This document shows, piece after piece, positions 14,384 through 23,174 of a stretch of 64,000 nt of DNA. The stretch lies in assembly GCF_008365275.1 (NCBI RefSeq), contig NZ_CP043504.1, positions 744,001 through 808,000 of the forward strand, read 5' to 3'. Position numbers and translations under genes: made by a program. Every line of letters begins with the position of its first letter. Within the stretch, counting starts at the first letter, position 1. The notes beneath the pieces were generated by a model. The model made no database searches, was not told the DNA's origin, and was given only the letters and a program-made list of their open reading frames with translations. The stretch comes from Protaetiibacter larvae. Its GTDB lineage: Bacteria; Actinomycetota; Actinomycetes; Actinomycetales; Microbacteriaceae.

Positions 14384-16303
14384 ATGCCCAACGCTGCCGA
14401 GGTGCTCCACCGCGTCTTCGGCTACGACTCCTTCCGGGGGGATCAGGCGGCGATCATCGACCGGCTGGTCGAGGGTGGCGACGCCGTCGTGCTCATGCCC
14501 ACCGGTGGCGGCAAGTCGCTGTGCTACCAGATCCCGGCGCTCGTGCGGCGGGGAACCGGTGTCGTCATCTCGCCGCTCATCGCGCTCATGCAGGATCAGG
14601 TGGATGCGCTCGAGGCGCTCGGCGTGCGCGCCGCGTTCCTCAACTCCACCCAGAATCCCGACGAGCGCCGTCGTGTCGAGGCGCAGCTCGTGGCGGGGGA
14701 GCTCGACCTGCTCTACCTGGCCCCCGAGCGGTTGAGTCTCGACGGCACCCGTGAGCTGCTCGACCGGGTCGAGCTCGCGCTGTTCGCGATCGACGAGGCC
14801 CACTGCGTCTCGCAGTGGGGGCACGACTTCCGACCCGACTACCTGGGCCTCTCGGTGCTGCACGAGCGCTGGCCGGCGGTGCCGCGGGTCGCCCTCACCG
14901 CGACCGCGACGGCCGCCACCCGCCGCGAGATCGTCGAGCGGCTCGACCTCGGCGGTGCCGCGCAGTTCGTCTCGAGCTTCGACCGCCCCAACATCCAGTA
15001 CCGGATCGAGCCCAAGAACCAGCCGCTCGCGCAACTGCTGCGACTCATCCGCACCGAGCATCCGGGCGACGCGGGCATCGTCTACTGCCTGTCGCGGGCA
15101 TCCGTCGAGAAGACCGCCGAGGCGCTCGTGGCCGAGGGCATCCCGGCGCTGCCGTACCACGCGGGGCTCGACGCCGGGGTGCGCGCGCGCAACCAGGCGC
15201 GATTCCTGCGGGAGGACGGCATCGTCATGGTCGCGACGATCGCCTTCGGCATGGGGATCGACAAACCCGACGTGCGGTTCGTGGCGCACCTCGACCTGCC
15301 CAAGTCGGTCGAGGGCTACTACCAGGAGACGGGCCGCGCCGGTCGCGATGGGCTGCCGTCGACCGCGTGGCTCGCCTACGGCCTGCAGGATGTCGTGCAG
15401 CAGCGGCGAATGATCCAGGAGTCGGAGGGCGATGCCGCTTTCAAGCGCCGCGCGTCCCAGCATCTCGACGCGATGCTCGCGCTCTGCGAGACCGTCGAAT
15501 GCCGCCGGGTGCAGCTGCTGTCGTACTTCGGGCAGTCGTCCCGACCGTGCGGCAACTGCGACACCTGTCTCTCGCCGCCGGAGGCGTGGGACGGCACGGT
15601 GCCGTCGCAGAAGCTGCTTTCGACGATCGTGCGGCTGCAGCGCGAGCGCAACCAGCGCTTCGGCGCGGGGCACCTCATCGACATCCTGCTGGGGCGCGAC
15701 ACGGAGCGCGTGCGGCAGCAGCGCCACGACGAGCTGCGCACCTACGGCATCGGCGCGGAGCTCTCCGAACAGGAATGGCGCGGCGTGGTGCGGCAGCTGC
15801 TCGCCCAGGGGCTGCTCGCGGTGAACTCCGACGGCTACGGCACGCTCGTGATCACCGAGGCGTCGGCCGCCGTGCTCGACGGATCGCGGACGGTCTCTCT
15901 GCGGCGCGAACCGGAGCGCGCGGCGAAGCTCGTGAAGCGCAAGGCCGGGTCGGAGCTCCCTGAGGCGGCCCAGCCGCTCTTCGAGCGCCTGCGCTCCTGG
16001 CGGGGCGAGGTGGCCCGCGAGCAGGGCGTGCCCGCCTACATCGTGTTCGGCGACGCGACTCTGCGCGGCATCGCCCTCACCGAACCGCGCACGCGCGACG
16101 AGCTCGCGGCCGTCTCCGGCGTGGGCGAGAAGAAGCTCGACTCCTACGGCGACGCCGTGCTCGCCCTCGTGCGCGGCGAGCAGCCCGCGCCGCTCGCGGC
16201 GGCTGCGGCGTCGGCCTCGCGCGTGCCCGCGGGCGCGGTCGCGTTCGACGACGACCTTCCGCCCCTCAGCGACGACGACGCCCCGCCGCTCTTCGACGAG
16301 TAG
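14384..16303 (+). CDS. recQ: ATP-dependent DNA helicase RecQ
   Basis: A 639-residue 3'-5' DNA helicase of recombination and repair. Walker A is MPTGGGKSLCYQ (residues 40-51). The DExH box is IDEAHCVSQWGHDFRPDY, with SAT-like ALTATATAATR and motif VI QETGRAGRDGLPS. The RecQ-C zinc site is present (C...C-x2-C-x2-C in SYFGQSSRPCGNCDTC). The HRDC domain covers about 515-600 (RLRSWRGEVAREQGVPAYIV, LAAVSGVGEKKLDSYG). Full RecQ-RQC-HRDC length. The ATG is 6 nt after TAGCGT, so translation is probably leaderless. An acidic tail (DDDLPPLSDDDAPP) ends the protein. Confidence 0.95.
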   Translation: MPNAAEVLHRVFGYDSFRGDQAAIIDRLVEGGDAVVLMPTGGGKSLCYQIPALVRRGTGVVISPLIALMQDQVDALEALGVRAAFLNSTQNPDERRRVEAQLVAGELDLLYLAPERLSLDGTRELLDRVELALFAIDEAHCVSQWGHDFRPDYLGLSVLHERWPAVPRVALTATATAATRREIVERLDLGGAAQFVSSFDRPNIQYRIEPKNQPLAQLLRLIRTEHPGDAGIVYCLSRASVEKTAEALVAEGIPALPYHAGLDAGVRARNQARFLREDGIVMVATIAFGMGIDKPDVRFVAHLDLPKSVEGYYQETGRAGRDGLPSTAWLAYGLQDVVQQRRMIQESEGDAAFKRRASQHLDAMLALCETVECRRVQLLSYFGQSSRPCGNCDTCLSPPEAWDGTVPSQKLLSTIVRLQRERNQRFGAGHLIDILLGRDTERVRQQRHDELRTYGIGAELSEQEWRGVVRQLLAQGLLAVNSDGYGTLVITEASAAVLDGSRTVSLRREPERAAKLVKRKAGSELPEAAQPLFERLRSWRGEVAREQGVPAYIVFGDATLRGIALTEPRTRDELAAVSGVGEKKLDSYGDAVLALVRGEQPAPLAAAAASASRVPAGAVAFDDDLPPLSDDDAPPLFDE

Positions 16304-16349
16304 CTCGCGCCTTCCCCCGCCCCCCGCCCCTCATCCCTCCGTTCGCTTC

Positions 16350-16418
16350 CGCAACTCAGGAGCTGGCGGGCGGATGCGGTGCGGCTCCCGCGAAAACGCG
16401 CGTTCGTCCTGAGTTGCG
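16350..16418. terminator. Long-arm stem-loop between convergent recQ and flotillin genes
   Basis: CGCAACTCAGGA (16350-16361) and its perfect inverse TCCTGAGTTGCG (16407-16418) are separated by 45 bp. The position between two converging genes suggests bidirectional termination. The arm resembles CAACTCAAGGAG at 42824 and the CAGGAG core of the AAATGCAGGAG elements. Confidence 0.6.
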
Positions 16419-16496
16419 AAGACTGGCGTGCGCCGATGAGACGTGGCGGCGGCGCCACGCGTCGGACGGGGTGCGGCGCCGCCGGACGGGGACGCG

Positions 16497-18038
16497 TCAG
16501 ACGGCGGGCGGGGTCGGCTCCGCCGCGGGCTTCGGGGCCCTCGGGGGACGTTTCACGGCCGGGGCGGCATTCTCGGCGCCTCCGACCGCGCCCGTCGTCG
16601 CCCCGCCGAGCGCAGCACCCGCGACACCGCCCAGCAGCGCCGAGAGGTCGAGGCCGGTCAGGCTCTTCACCACGGCGGGGATCTCGCTCGCGACCTCCGA
16701 CACCGTCTTCGTGACGGCGGAGGCGCCATCCGTCGAGACGACCGTGAGGTTCGCGATGTTCCCGAGCGGCTCCGACACGGCGCGCGTGATCTCGGGGAGG
16801 CGGGTGATGATCTCGGAGGCGAGGGCCGCCTCGCCGTACTTCTTGAGCGCCTCCGCCTTCGCGTCGATCGCCTTCGCCTCGGCGAGGCCCTCGGCGGCCA
16901 CGGCGGCGGCGCGCGCCTCGCCCTCCGCGCGGATGCCCTCGGCGAGCGCCACCTGGCGATCGCGCTCGGCGATACCTGCCAGGCGCACCGCTTCGGCGGC
17001 CGCCTGCGCATCCTGAACGGCGGCCACCTTGTTCGCTTCGGCGATCTTGGTCCGCTTGAAGGCGTCGGCCTCGGTGGTGGCGTTGGCCGCGTCGCGCTCG
17101 GCCTGCGCCGCCTGCACGGTGGCGTACGCGTCGGCTTCGGCGGGTTTGCGCACCGAGATGTCGAGGCGCTCCTGCTCCACCTTCACCTGCTCGACGAGCG
17201 CTTCGCGCTGCTGGCTGGCGACGAGCTTGTCCTGCTCGGCCGTCGCGAGCTGACCGGCCGCGTTCGCTTCGGCGTTCGCGCGATCCGTCTCCGCCTTGAT
17301 GGCCGCCTGCTTGAGGCTGAGCGCCTTCTGGCGCTCGGCGATCTGCTCGGCCGCCTCGATGCGGGCGAACTCGGCGGCGCGCTGGGTCTCGGCCTCCTTC
17401 ACTTCGGCGTTCTGCCGGGCGAGGGCCGCCTCCGCGCGCCCGAGGTCGGCGAGGTAGCTCGTGCCGGGCGTGGAGATGTCGGAGATGTTGAGCAGGTCGA
17501 CCTGCAGGCCCTGCTCGGCGAGGTCGAGCTTGGTGGCCTCGACCACGGCCTCCGAGAGCGCGTTGCGGTTGGAGATGATCTCCTGCACCGGCATGTTGCC
17601 GATGATGGATCGCAGCGAGCCCTCGAGCGACTGCTGGATGATCTGGGTGAGCGAGTTCTGCTGCGAGAGGAAGCGCTGGGCGGCGCGCCGCACGCCCTCG
17701 GCGGTGCCCGACACCTTGAAGTTCACCGACGCCTGGATGGCGAGCTTGATGAAGTTCTTGTCGACGCCCTCCACCGCGATGCCGATCTGGCGCTGCTCGA
17801 GCGACACGAGGAAGCCCTGCTGCAGGATCGGCCAGATGAACACGCGGCCGCCGATGACGACCCGCTGCCCGGCGTCGGGTTCGGCGACCTTGCCGCCCGC
17901 GCCGCGCCCCACGATCACCATCGCGGAGTTCGGCGGCACCCGCTTGATTCGCCCGGCGACGAAGCCGAAGATCGCCAACGCCACGACGATGAGCGCGATG
18001 ACGGCGAAGACGGTGATGTTCTCGGTGAAGAAGTTCAC
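16497..18038 (-). CDS. Flotillin family (SPFH/Band 7) membrane-scaffold protein
   Basis: A 513-residue protein. One N-terminal membrane helix (residues 8-30) is followed by an SPFH domain (about 35-210) with VEGVDKNFIKLAIQASVNFK and IGNMPVQEIISNRNALSEAV. A long Ala/Glu/Lys coiled coil (215-430) has the flotillin EA-repeat character (ADRANAEANAAG-like). The C-terminus is a GGVAGAALGG segment with a Pro-rich tail. It should organise membrane microdomains with the NfeD-like partner encoded 34 bp upstream. The start is GTG at 18036-18038 with GAAAGG upstream. Confidence 0.9.
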   Translation of the reverse strand: MNFFTENITVFAVIALIVVALAIFGFVAGRIKRVPPNSAMVIVGRGAGGKVAEPDAGQRVVIGGRVFIWPILQQGFLVSLEQRQIGIAVEGVDKNFIKLAIQASVNFKVSGTAEGVRRAAQRFLSQQNSLTQIIQQSLEGSLRSIIGNMPVQEIISNRNALSEAVVEATKLDLAEQGLQVDLLNISDISTPGTSYLADLGRAEAALARQNAEVKEAETQRAAEFARIEAAEQIAERQKALSLKQAAIKAETDRANAEANAAGQLATAEQDKLVASQQREALVEQVKVEQERLDISVRKPAEADAYATVQAAQAERDAANATTEADAFKRTKIAEANKVAAVQDAQAAAEAVRLAGIAERDRQVALAEGIRAEGEARAAAVAAEGLAEAKAIDAKAEALKKYGEAALASEIITRLPEITRAVSEPLGNIANLTVVSTDGASAVTKTVSEVASEIPAVVKSLTGLDLSALLGGVAGAALGGATTGAVGGAENAAPAVKRPPRAPKPAAEPTPPAV

Positions 18039-18072
18039 GGCGTGCCTTTCGAGGGTGCGGGAGGCGGGCGGG

Positions 18073-18564
18073 TCAGGTCTCGGATGCGGGCGCGTCCGCC
18101 GCGGGCACCGCGCGCTCGATGCGCACGCGCGACCCCTGCAACTCGATCACCCGGATGCGGGTGTCGCGTGGGATGGTCTCGTCGGCGAAGGCGAGCCGGG
18201 TCTCGACCTCGTGCGGGCCGTCCAGGCTCACCTCCCCGGAGGTCGTGGTGACGGTCGATCGGGTCACGCCGTACAGGCCGACGGGAGAGCTCGGTGCGCC
18301 GTCCTCGCTGCGCCGGAGGGTGCGGATGAGCAGTTGCACGGCGACGAGCACGGCGATGCCGATGAGCCCCGCGATGAGGTAGGCCGACCAGTCGGGGAGC
18401 CCGTTGGAGACGGCGATCGCGCCGGAGGCGCCGAACACGGCGAGGGCGCTGCCGACGGCGGTGCCGGAGAGGGCGCCGTCGAGGAAGTCGAGGATCTCGT
18501 CGAACACGAGCGAGACGATGACGAGCAGCAGTCCGATTCCGCCGACGATGAGGAAGGGGAGCAT
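18073..18564 (-). CDS. NfeD-like membrane protein with OB-fold domain
   Basis: A 163-residue protein with three membrane segments (about 3-20, 30-50 and 62-82). A C-terminal beta-barrel region (GLYGVTRSTVTTTSGEVSL ... TRIRVIELQGSRVRIERAV) has the features of the NfeD OB-fold. NfeD proteins pair with flotillins, and the flotillin gene follows directly, so the two form an operon. The ATG lies 6 nt after TAGACT on the minus strand, giving a leaderless transcript. A divergent acyltransferase gene begins 87 bp away. Confidence 0.8.
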   Translation of the reverse strand: MLPFLIVGGIGLLLVIVSLVFDEILDFLDGALSGTAVGSALAVFGASGAIAVSNGLPDWSAYLIAGLIGIAVLVAVQLLIRTLRRSEDGAPSSPVGLYGVTRSTVTTTSGEVSLDGPHEVETRLAFADETIPRDTRIRVIELQGSRVRIERAVPAADAPASET

Positions 18565-18651
18565 GCCCCGAGTCTAGGGTGAGGGTCCCTCGGCGCGGCA
18601 GGGTCGCGAGTGCATGCCCACGGCGGAATGCCCTCGTGCGAATCTGGCGTG

Positions 18652-19356
18652 ATGCGTTTCCTCAGCCGGCTGATCCTCTCGCCTCTGGCCCGGCTGATCT
18701 TCCGTCCGCGCGTGATCGGCCGCCGCAACGTGCCGAAGCACGGCGGGGTGCTGCTCGCCTCCAACCATCTGGCCTTCATCGACAGCATCGTCATCACGCT
18801 CGTCGCCCGCCGCTCGGTCGCGTTCATGGCGAAGTCGAGCTACTTCACCGGCAGGGGGGTGACGGGGGCCCTGCAGCGCGGCTTCTTCGGCGGGGTCGGC
18901 GCGGTTCCCGTGGAGCGCGGTGCGGGATCCGCGGCCCAGGACGCGCTCGACGCCGGCCTGCGAGTCCTGGAGGCGGGTGACGCGTTCTCCATCTACCCCG
19001 AGGGCACCCGCTCGCGCGACGGGCGCCTCTACCGCGGTCGCACCGGGGTGGCCTGGCTCGCCCTCACCGCGGGCGTTCCGGTCGTCCCGGTGGCGATCAC
19101 CGGCACCGACGACATGCAGCCCGGCGGCAAGGGCCCCATCCGGATGGCGCGGGTGACGGTGCAGTTCGGCGAGCCGATCGACCTCTCCGCCTTCGGTCCC
19201 GCCACCTCGGGGCGCGCACGCCGCGAGGCCACGGACGCCGTGATGGCCGCCATCCAGCGCATGTCGGGGCAGGTGGAGGCCGGCGTCTACAACGAGCCGC
19301 CGGCGACGACCGTGCGCGAGCGCGTGAGCCGCATCCTGCATCCCGAACGTCGCTGA
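18652..19356 (+). CDS. 1-acyl-sn-glycerol-3-phosphate acyltransferase (PlsC family)
   Basis: A 234-residue acyltransferase that would convert lysophosphatidate to phosphatidate at the cytoplasmic membrane. The catalytic NHLAFID (N-H-x4-D) lies near residue 38, the glycerol-3-phosphate motif YPEGTRSRDGRLYRG near 117, and VPVVPVAITGTD near 145. The start was set at the ATG of MRFLSRLILSPLARL. An upstream in-frame ATG at 18610 lacks homology-like sequence, while GAATCT is positioned 6 nt before 18652. Genes of this subgroup sometimes act on other acyl acceptors. Confidence 0.85.
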   Translation: MRFLSRLILSPLARLIFRPRVIGRRNVPKHGGVLLASNHLAFIDSIVITLVARRSVAFMAKSSYFTGRGVTGALQRGFFGGVGAVPVERGAGSAAQDALDAGLRVLEAGDAFSIYPEGTRSRDGRLYRGRTGVAWLALTAGVPVVPVAITGTDDMQPGGKGPIRMARVTVQFGEPIDLSAFGPATSGRARREATDAVMAAIQRMSGQVEAGVYNEPPATTVRERVSRILHPERR

Positions 19357-19384
19357 ATCCGGCCCGCCGGACTACCGTCGTGAC

Positions 19385-20269
19385 ATGACGTTCAACGACG
19401 ACGCCGACATCAGCAAAGGGCGTGCGAGCCGACGCGCGGGCGCGGGCCTCGCGCTCGGCGGCGGCGGGCTCGGCATCGTGGGCATCATCGTGCTCATCGT
19501 GAGCCTCACCACGGGCGTCGACCTCGGCCCCGCCCTCGGCGGGCTCGACGGGGGCAGCCAGGCGGGCGGCGATCAGGGCATCGACAGCGCACTGGACCAG
19601 TGCCAGACGGGCGCCGACGCCAACCGCGACCTCGACTGCCGCATGAAGGGCGCCGCCGCCTCCCTCGAGGACTACTGGTCGGGCCAGGTGCAGGGCTACC
19701 GCGGCACCGCCGTGCAGCTGTTCTCGGGGTCGGTGAACACCGGATGCGGGGGAGCGTCGAGCGCGGTCGGTCCGTTCTACTGCCCGGCCGACGAGATCGT
19801 CTACATCGACACCGCCTTCTTCGACGAGCTGCGCGACCGCTTCGGCTCGAGCGGCGGTCCGCTCGCCCAGCTCTACGTGGTGGCGCATGAGTGGGGTCAC
19901 CACATCCAGAACATCACCGGGCAGATGCAGGGACTCGACACGAGCCGCACCGGCCCGGATTCGGACGGCGTGCGCCTCGAGCTGCAGGCCGACTGCTACG
20001 CCGGCGCCTGGGTGGGTGCTCAGGAGAGCACCCTCGACGACAACGGGGTGCCGTTCCTCGAGCCGATCACCGCCGCCGAGCTCGCCGACGCCCTCAGCGC
20101 GGCGGCCGCGGTGGGCGACGACCACATCCAGGAGTCGGTGCAGGGGCAGGTGAATCCCGAGACCTGGACGCACGGTGCGAGCGCCCAGCGGCAGACGTGG
20201 TTCCAGGCGGGGCGCACGGGCGGACCGGGTTCGTGCGACACCTTCTCGATCCCGGGGTCGCGGCTGTGA
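19385..20269 (+). CDS. Neutral zinc metallopeptidase (YpfJ/KPN_02809-like), membrane anchored
   Basis: A 294-residue protein. A short polar N-terminus precedes one hydrophobic helix at about residues 20-43 (GIVGIIVLIVSL), so the catalytic domain is probably extracytoplasmic. The zinc motif HEWGHHIQN (HExxH) is near residue 168, with the downstream glutamate in ELQADCYAGAWVG acting as third ligand. Length and motif agree with the Zn_peptidase family (Pfam PF04228). The substrate is unknown. The ATG follows TACCGT by 6 nt. Confidence 0.85.
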   Translation: MTFNDDADISKGRASRRAGAGLALGGGGLGIVGIIVLIVSLTTGVDLGPALGGLDGGSQAGGDQGIDSALDQCQTGADANRDLDCRMKGAAASLEDYWSGQVQGYRGTAVQLFSGSVNTGCGGASSAVGPFYCPADEIVYIDTAFFDELRDRFGSSGGPLAQLYVVAHEWGHHIQNITGQMQGLDTSRTGPDSDGVRLELQADCYAGAWVGAQESTLDDNGVPFLEPITAAELADALSAAAAVGDDHIQESVQGQVNPETWTHGASAQRQTWFQAGRTGGPGSCDTFSIPGSRL

Positions 20270-20368
20270 CGGGGCGACGCGTCTGAACGCTTCCCGTGAA
20301 CTCTTGGCGGAACCCGACAAGAGGCATCGCGTGCCGAGCGCTCGGCGTGGTGCGCGGCTCACGAGGGG

Positions 20369-20398
20369 TTAGACAGCCGCGCGGAGCCGACCTACCGT
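20369..20398 (+). promoter_or_regulatory. Promoter of the acyl-CoA dehydrogenase/oxidase gene
   Basis: TTAGAC (20369-20374), an 18-bp spacer and TACCGT (20393-20398). Unlike most genes here it leaves a leader of about 30 nt with a clear GGAGGA ribosome binding site before the ATG at 20435. Confidence 0.45.
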
Positions 20399-20434
20399 GA
20401 GGTCATCCCTCGACTCTCCCTGATGGAGGACGCC

Positions 20435-22534
20435 ATGACCCGCACCGACGCCGGTCCCGAACTGGCCACCGAGCTCCCCGACGAGGTGAGCACGCCGCGC
20501 GACGCGGCCACCGACTCCGCGAAGCTCGAGGTGGATGCCGCCTGGCTCGGCGAGTACCTGCTGGGCCGCTGGGCCGAGGAGCGCAAGGCCTCCCGTGCGC
20601 TCGCCTCGAAGCCGGAGTTCCAGTTCGTGGGCGACCTGTCGCTCGCCGAGCACCGCGAACGCGTGCTGGCGCAGCTGCGCCTGCTGGTCGAGAACGACGC
20701 CGTCCATCGCGCCTTCCCGGTGAGGTTCGGCGGGGGCGACAACCACGGGGGCAACATCGCGGCCTTCGAGGAGCTCGTGCTCGCCGACCCCTCGCTGCAG
20801 ATCAAGTCGGGCGTGCAGTGGGGGCTGTTCGCGGCCGCGATCCTGCACCTCGGCACCGAGGAGCACCACGAGCGCTTCCTGCCGGGTGCGCTGAGCCTCG
20901 AGGTGCCGGGCGCCTTCGCGATGACCGAGACGGGCCACGGCTCGGATGTGGCGTCCGCCGCCACGACCGCGACCTTCGACGAGGACGCCGACGAGTGGGT
21001 CATCCACACCCCGTTCCGCGCCGCCTGGAAGGACTACCTCGGCAACGCGGCCCTGCACGGCAAGGCGGCGGTGGTGTTCGCGCAGTTGATCACGAAGGGC
21101 GTCAACTACGGCGTGCACGCCTTCTACGTGCCGATCCGGGATGCCGATGGCGCCTTTCTGCCGGGCGTCGGCGGCGAGGACGACGGACTGAAGGGCGGCC
21201 TCAACGGAATCGACAACGGGCGCCTCCACTTCGACCACGTGCGCGTGCCGCGCACCAACCTGCTCGACCGCTACGGCCACGTCGACCCGGACGGCGAATA
21301 CAGCTCGCCCATCGCGAGCCCCGGCCGCCGCTTCTTCACGATGCTCGGCACGCTCGTGCAGGGCCGCGTCTCGCTCGACGGCGCATCCACCCTCGCCTCG
21401 AAGCTCGCCCTGCACATCGCGATCACCTACGGCAGCCAGCGCCGCCAGTTCACGGCAGGCACGAGCGACGAGGAGGTGCTGCTCGACTACCAGCGCCATC
21501 AGCGTCGCCTGCTGCCGCGCCTCGCCCAGACGTATGCGATGTCGTTCGCGCACGAGGAGTTCCTCGACCTCTTCGACCAGGTCTTCTCGGGCGCGAGCGA
21601 CACCCCGAGCTCGCGCGAGGATCTCGAGACGATCGCCGCGGCGCTTAAGCCGTTGTCCACCTGGGCGGCGCTCGACATCCTGCAGGAGGCCCGCGAGGCG
21701 CTCGGCGGCTCCGGCTTCCTCGCCGAGAACCGGCTCACCCAGCTGCGCGCCGACCTGGACGTCTACGCGACGTTCGAGGGCGACAACAACGTGCTGCTGC
21801 AGTTGGTCGCGAAGCGGTTGCTGACCGACTACGCCCGCAAGTTCGCGAAGGCGGATGCCGGGGCGCTCGCGCAGTACGTCGCGGGCCAGGTGGGCGAGGC
21901 GGCCGTGAACCGCACCGGCCTGCGGCAGCTCGCCCAGACGGTGGCCGACTTCGGCTCCACCGCCCGCTCGGTGGGTTTCGTGCGCGACGAGGACTCGCAG
22001 CGCCAGCTGCTCACCGACCGCGTGCACACCGCGGTCGCCGAGCTGGCCGCGAAGCTGCGCCCGGCATCCAAGCTGTCCGCCGTGGACGCGGCGGCGCTGT
22101 TCAACCGCTACCAGAACGACCTCATCACCACGGCGCGCGCCCACGGCGAGCTGCTGCAGTGGGAGGCCTTCACGCGGGCGCTCGCCCAGGTGCCCGAGGG
22201 TGACACGAGACAGGTGCTCACCTGGCTGCGCGACCTGTTCGGGCTCGGGCTCATCGAGAAGGACCTCGCCTGGTACCTCGTGCACGGCCGGCTCTCCGGC
22301 AAGCGCGCCGAGGCGATCACGGCCTACATCGACGATCGGCTGCTGCCCCGCATCCGCGAGCACGCGCTTTCGCTCGTGGCGGCCTTCGGGCTCACCCCCG
22401 AGCTCGTGCGCGCCCCGAACGCCTCGGGCAACGAGCAGCGTCGTCAGGACGAGGCGCGCGCGTACTACGCCACGCTGCGCGCCTCGGGTGAGGCGCCGGT
22501 CGACGAGAAGGCGCTCAAGGCCGCGAAGCGCTGA
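20435..22534 (+). CDS. Acyl-CoA dehydrogenase/oxidase family protein, 699 residues
   Basis: A large flavoprotein of the acyl-CoA dehydrogenase superfamily; length and a long C-terminal extension fit acyl-CoA oxidase-like members. The middle domain contains the flavin/substrate motif AFAMTETGHGSDVAS (near residue 160) and VHAFYVPIRDADG. The C-terminal helical domain has LDILQEAREALGGSGFLAENRL near 410, including the conserved ARE-x-LGG-like region, and YATFEGDNNVLLQLVAKR. It would oxidise acyl-CoA esters in fatty-acid breakdown. The start at 20435 (MTRTDAGPEL) is preferred over 20423 because GGAGGA is correctly spaced. Confidence 0.88.
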   Translation: MTRTDAGPELATELPDEVSTPRDAATDSAKLEVDAAWLGEYLLGRWAEERKASRALASKPEFQFVGDLSLAEHRERVLAQLRLLVENDAVHRAFPVRFGGGDNHGGNIAAFEELVLADPSLQIKSGVQWGLFAAAILHLGTEEHHERFLPGALSLEVPGAFAMTETGHGSDVASAATTATFDEDADEWVIHTPFRAAWKDYLGNAALHGKAAVVFAQLITKGVNYGVHAFYVPIRDADGAFLPGVGGEDDGLKGGLNGIDNGRLHFDHVRVPRTNLLDRYGHVDPDGEYSSPIASPGRRFFTMLGTLVQGRVSLDGASTLASKLALHIAITYGSQRRQFTAGTSDEEVLLDYQRHQRRLLPRLAQTYAMSFAHEEFLDLFDQVFSGASDTPSSREDLETIAAALKPLSTWAALDILQEAREALGGSGFLAENRLTQLRADLDVYATFEGDNNVLLQLVAKRLLTDYARKFAKADAGALAQYVAGQVGEAAVNRTGLRQLAQTVADFGSTARSVGFVRDEDSQRQLLTDRVHTAVAELAAKLRPASKLSAVDAAALFNRYQNDLITTARAHGELLQWEAFTRALAQVPEGDTRQVLTWLRDLFGLGLIEKDLAWYLVHGRLSGKRAEAITAYIDDRLLPRIREHALSLVAAFGLTPELVRAPNASGNEQRRQDEARAYYATLRASGEAPVDEKALKAAKR

Positions 22535-22558
22535 CCCGAGTCGGCCGCGACCCGTCGA

Positions 22559-23113
22559 TCAGTCGGACGTCGCGTCGCGTTCCGCCTGCAGGGCGAGGAG
22601 GTCGTCGACGAGGTCGCCGAGCGCGATCCGGCGCTCGCTGGGCGACAGGGGCGCGGGCTGCGCGATCCCCGGCACCGCCGCGGCCGCAGCCGCGATGTCG
22701 TCGAGGGCGAGGGTGCGCGCCTCCGCGATGATCCCCTCGACCGCGGCGTCATCCTGGGCGAGAGCCCGCAGGCGGGCGGCCTGGGCGAGCAGCACCTTGC
22801 GGCGGCGTTTGAGGGGTCGCGCGTCGTGCGACTGGAAGTCGGCCACGTGCTCGGCGCGACCGTGCTTGTAGGTGATCTGGGTGAGCGTGCGGGTGATGCG
22901 CGCGGCGTCCGCCTCCAGCTCGTCGGCGAGGGATGCGAACTCGTCGCGCGCGGCATCCGCGTACCAGGCGAGCTCGAAGTCCGCGCCGTCGCGCAGGGTG
23001 CGCACGATGACCAGGTTCTTCAGCTGCTGCCGCACGGCCGACCGCGCCACGAGCATGGCGTCGTCCACCAGCTCGCCGAAGCGCACTCGGCGGCGGGGAC
23101 GGTGACGGGGCAC
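22559..23113 (-). CDS. Conserved hypothetical protein
   Basis: A 184-residue, mainly helical, cytosolic protein starting from GTG with a very basic N-terminus (MPRHRPRRRVRFGELVDDAM). No motif I can name is present. The middle (LADELEADAARITRTLTQIT) and LKRRRKVLLAQAARLRAL suggest amphipathic or coiled-coil helices, and a second GDLVDDLL echo of the N-terminal GELVDDAM lies near the end. TAGCGT lies 5 nt before the start. It is divergent from corA and convergent with the acyl-CoA dehydrogenase. Confidence 0.6.
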   Translation of the reverse strand: MPRHRPRRRVRFGELVDDAMLVARSAVRQQLKNLVIVRTLRDGADFELAWYADAARDEFASLADELEADAARITRTLTQITYKHGRAEHVADFQSHDARPLKRRRKVLLAQAARLRALAQDDAAVEGIIAEARTLALDDIAAAAAAVPGIAQPAPLSPSERRIALGDLVDDLLALQAERDATSD

Positions 23114-23174
23114 ACCTCACGCTATCCGGCGCGGGACCACCCCTGCGCACACCGGACGCGACAGGATGTGCGCG

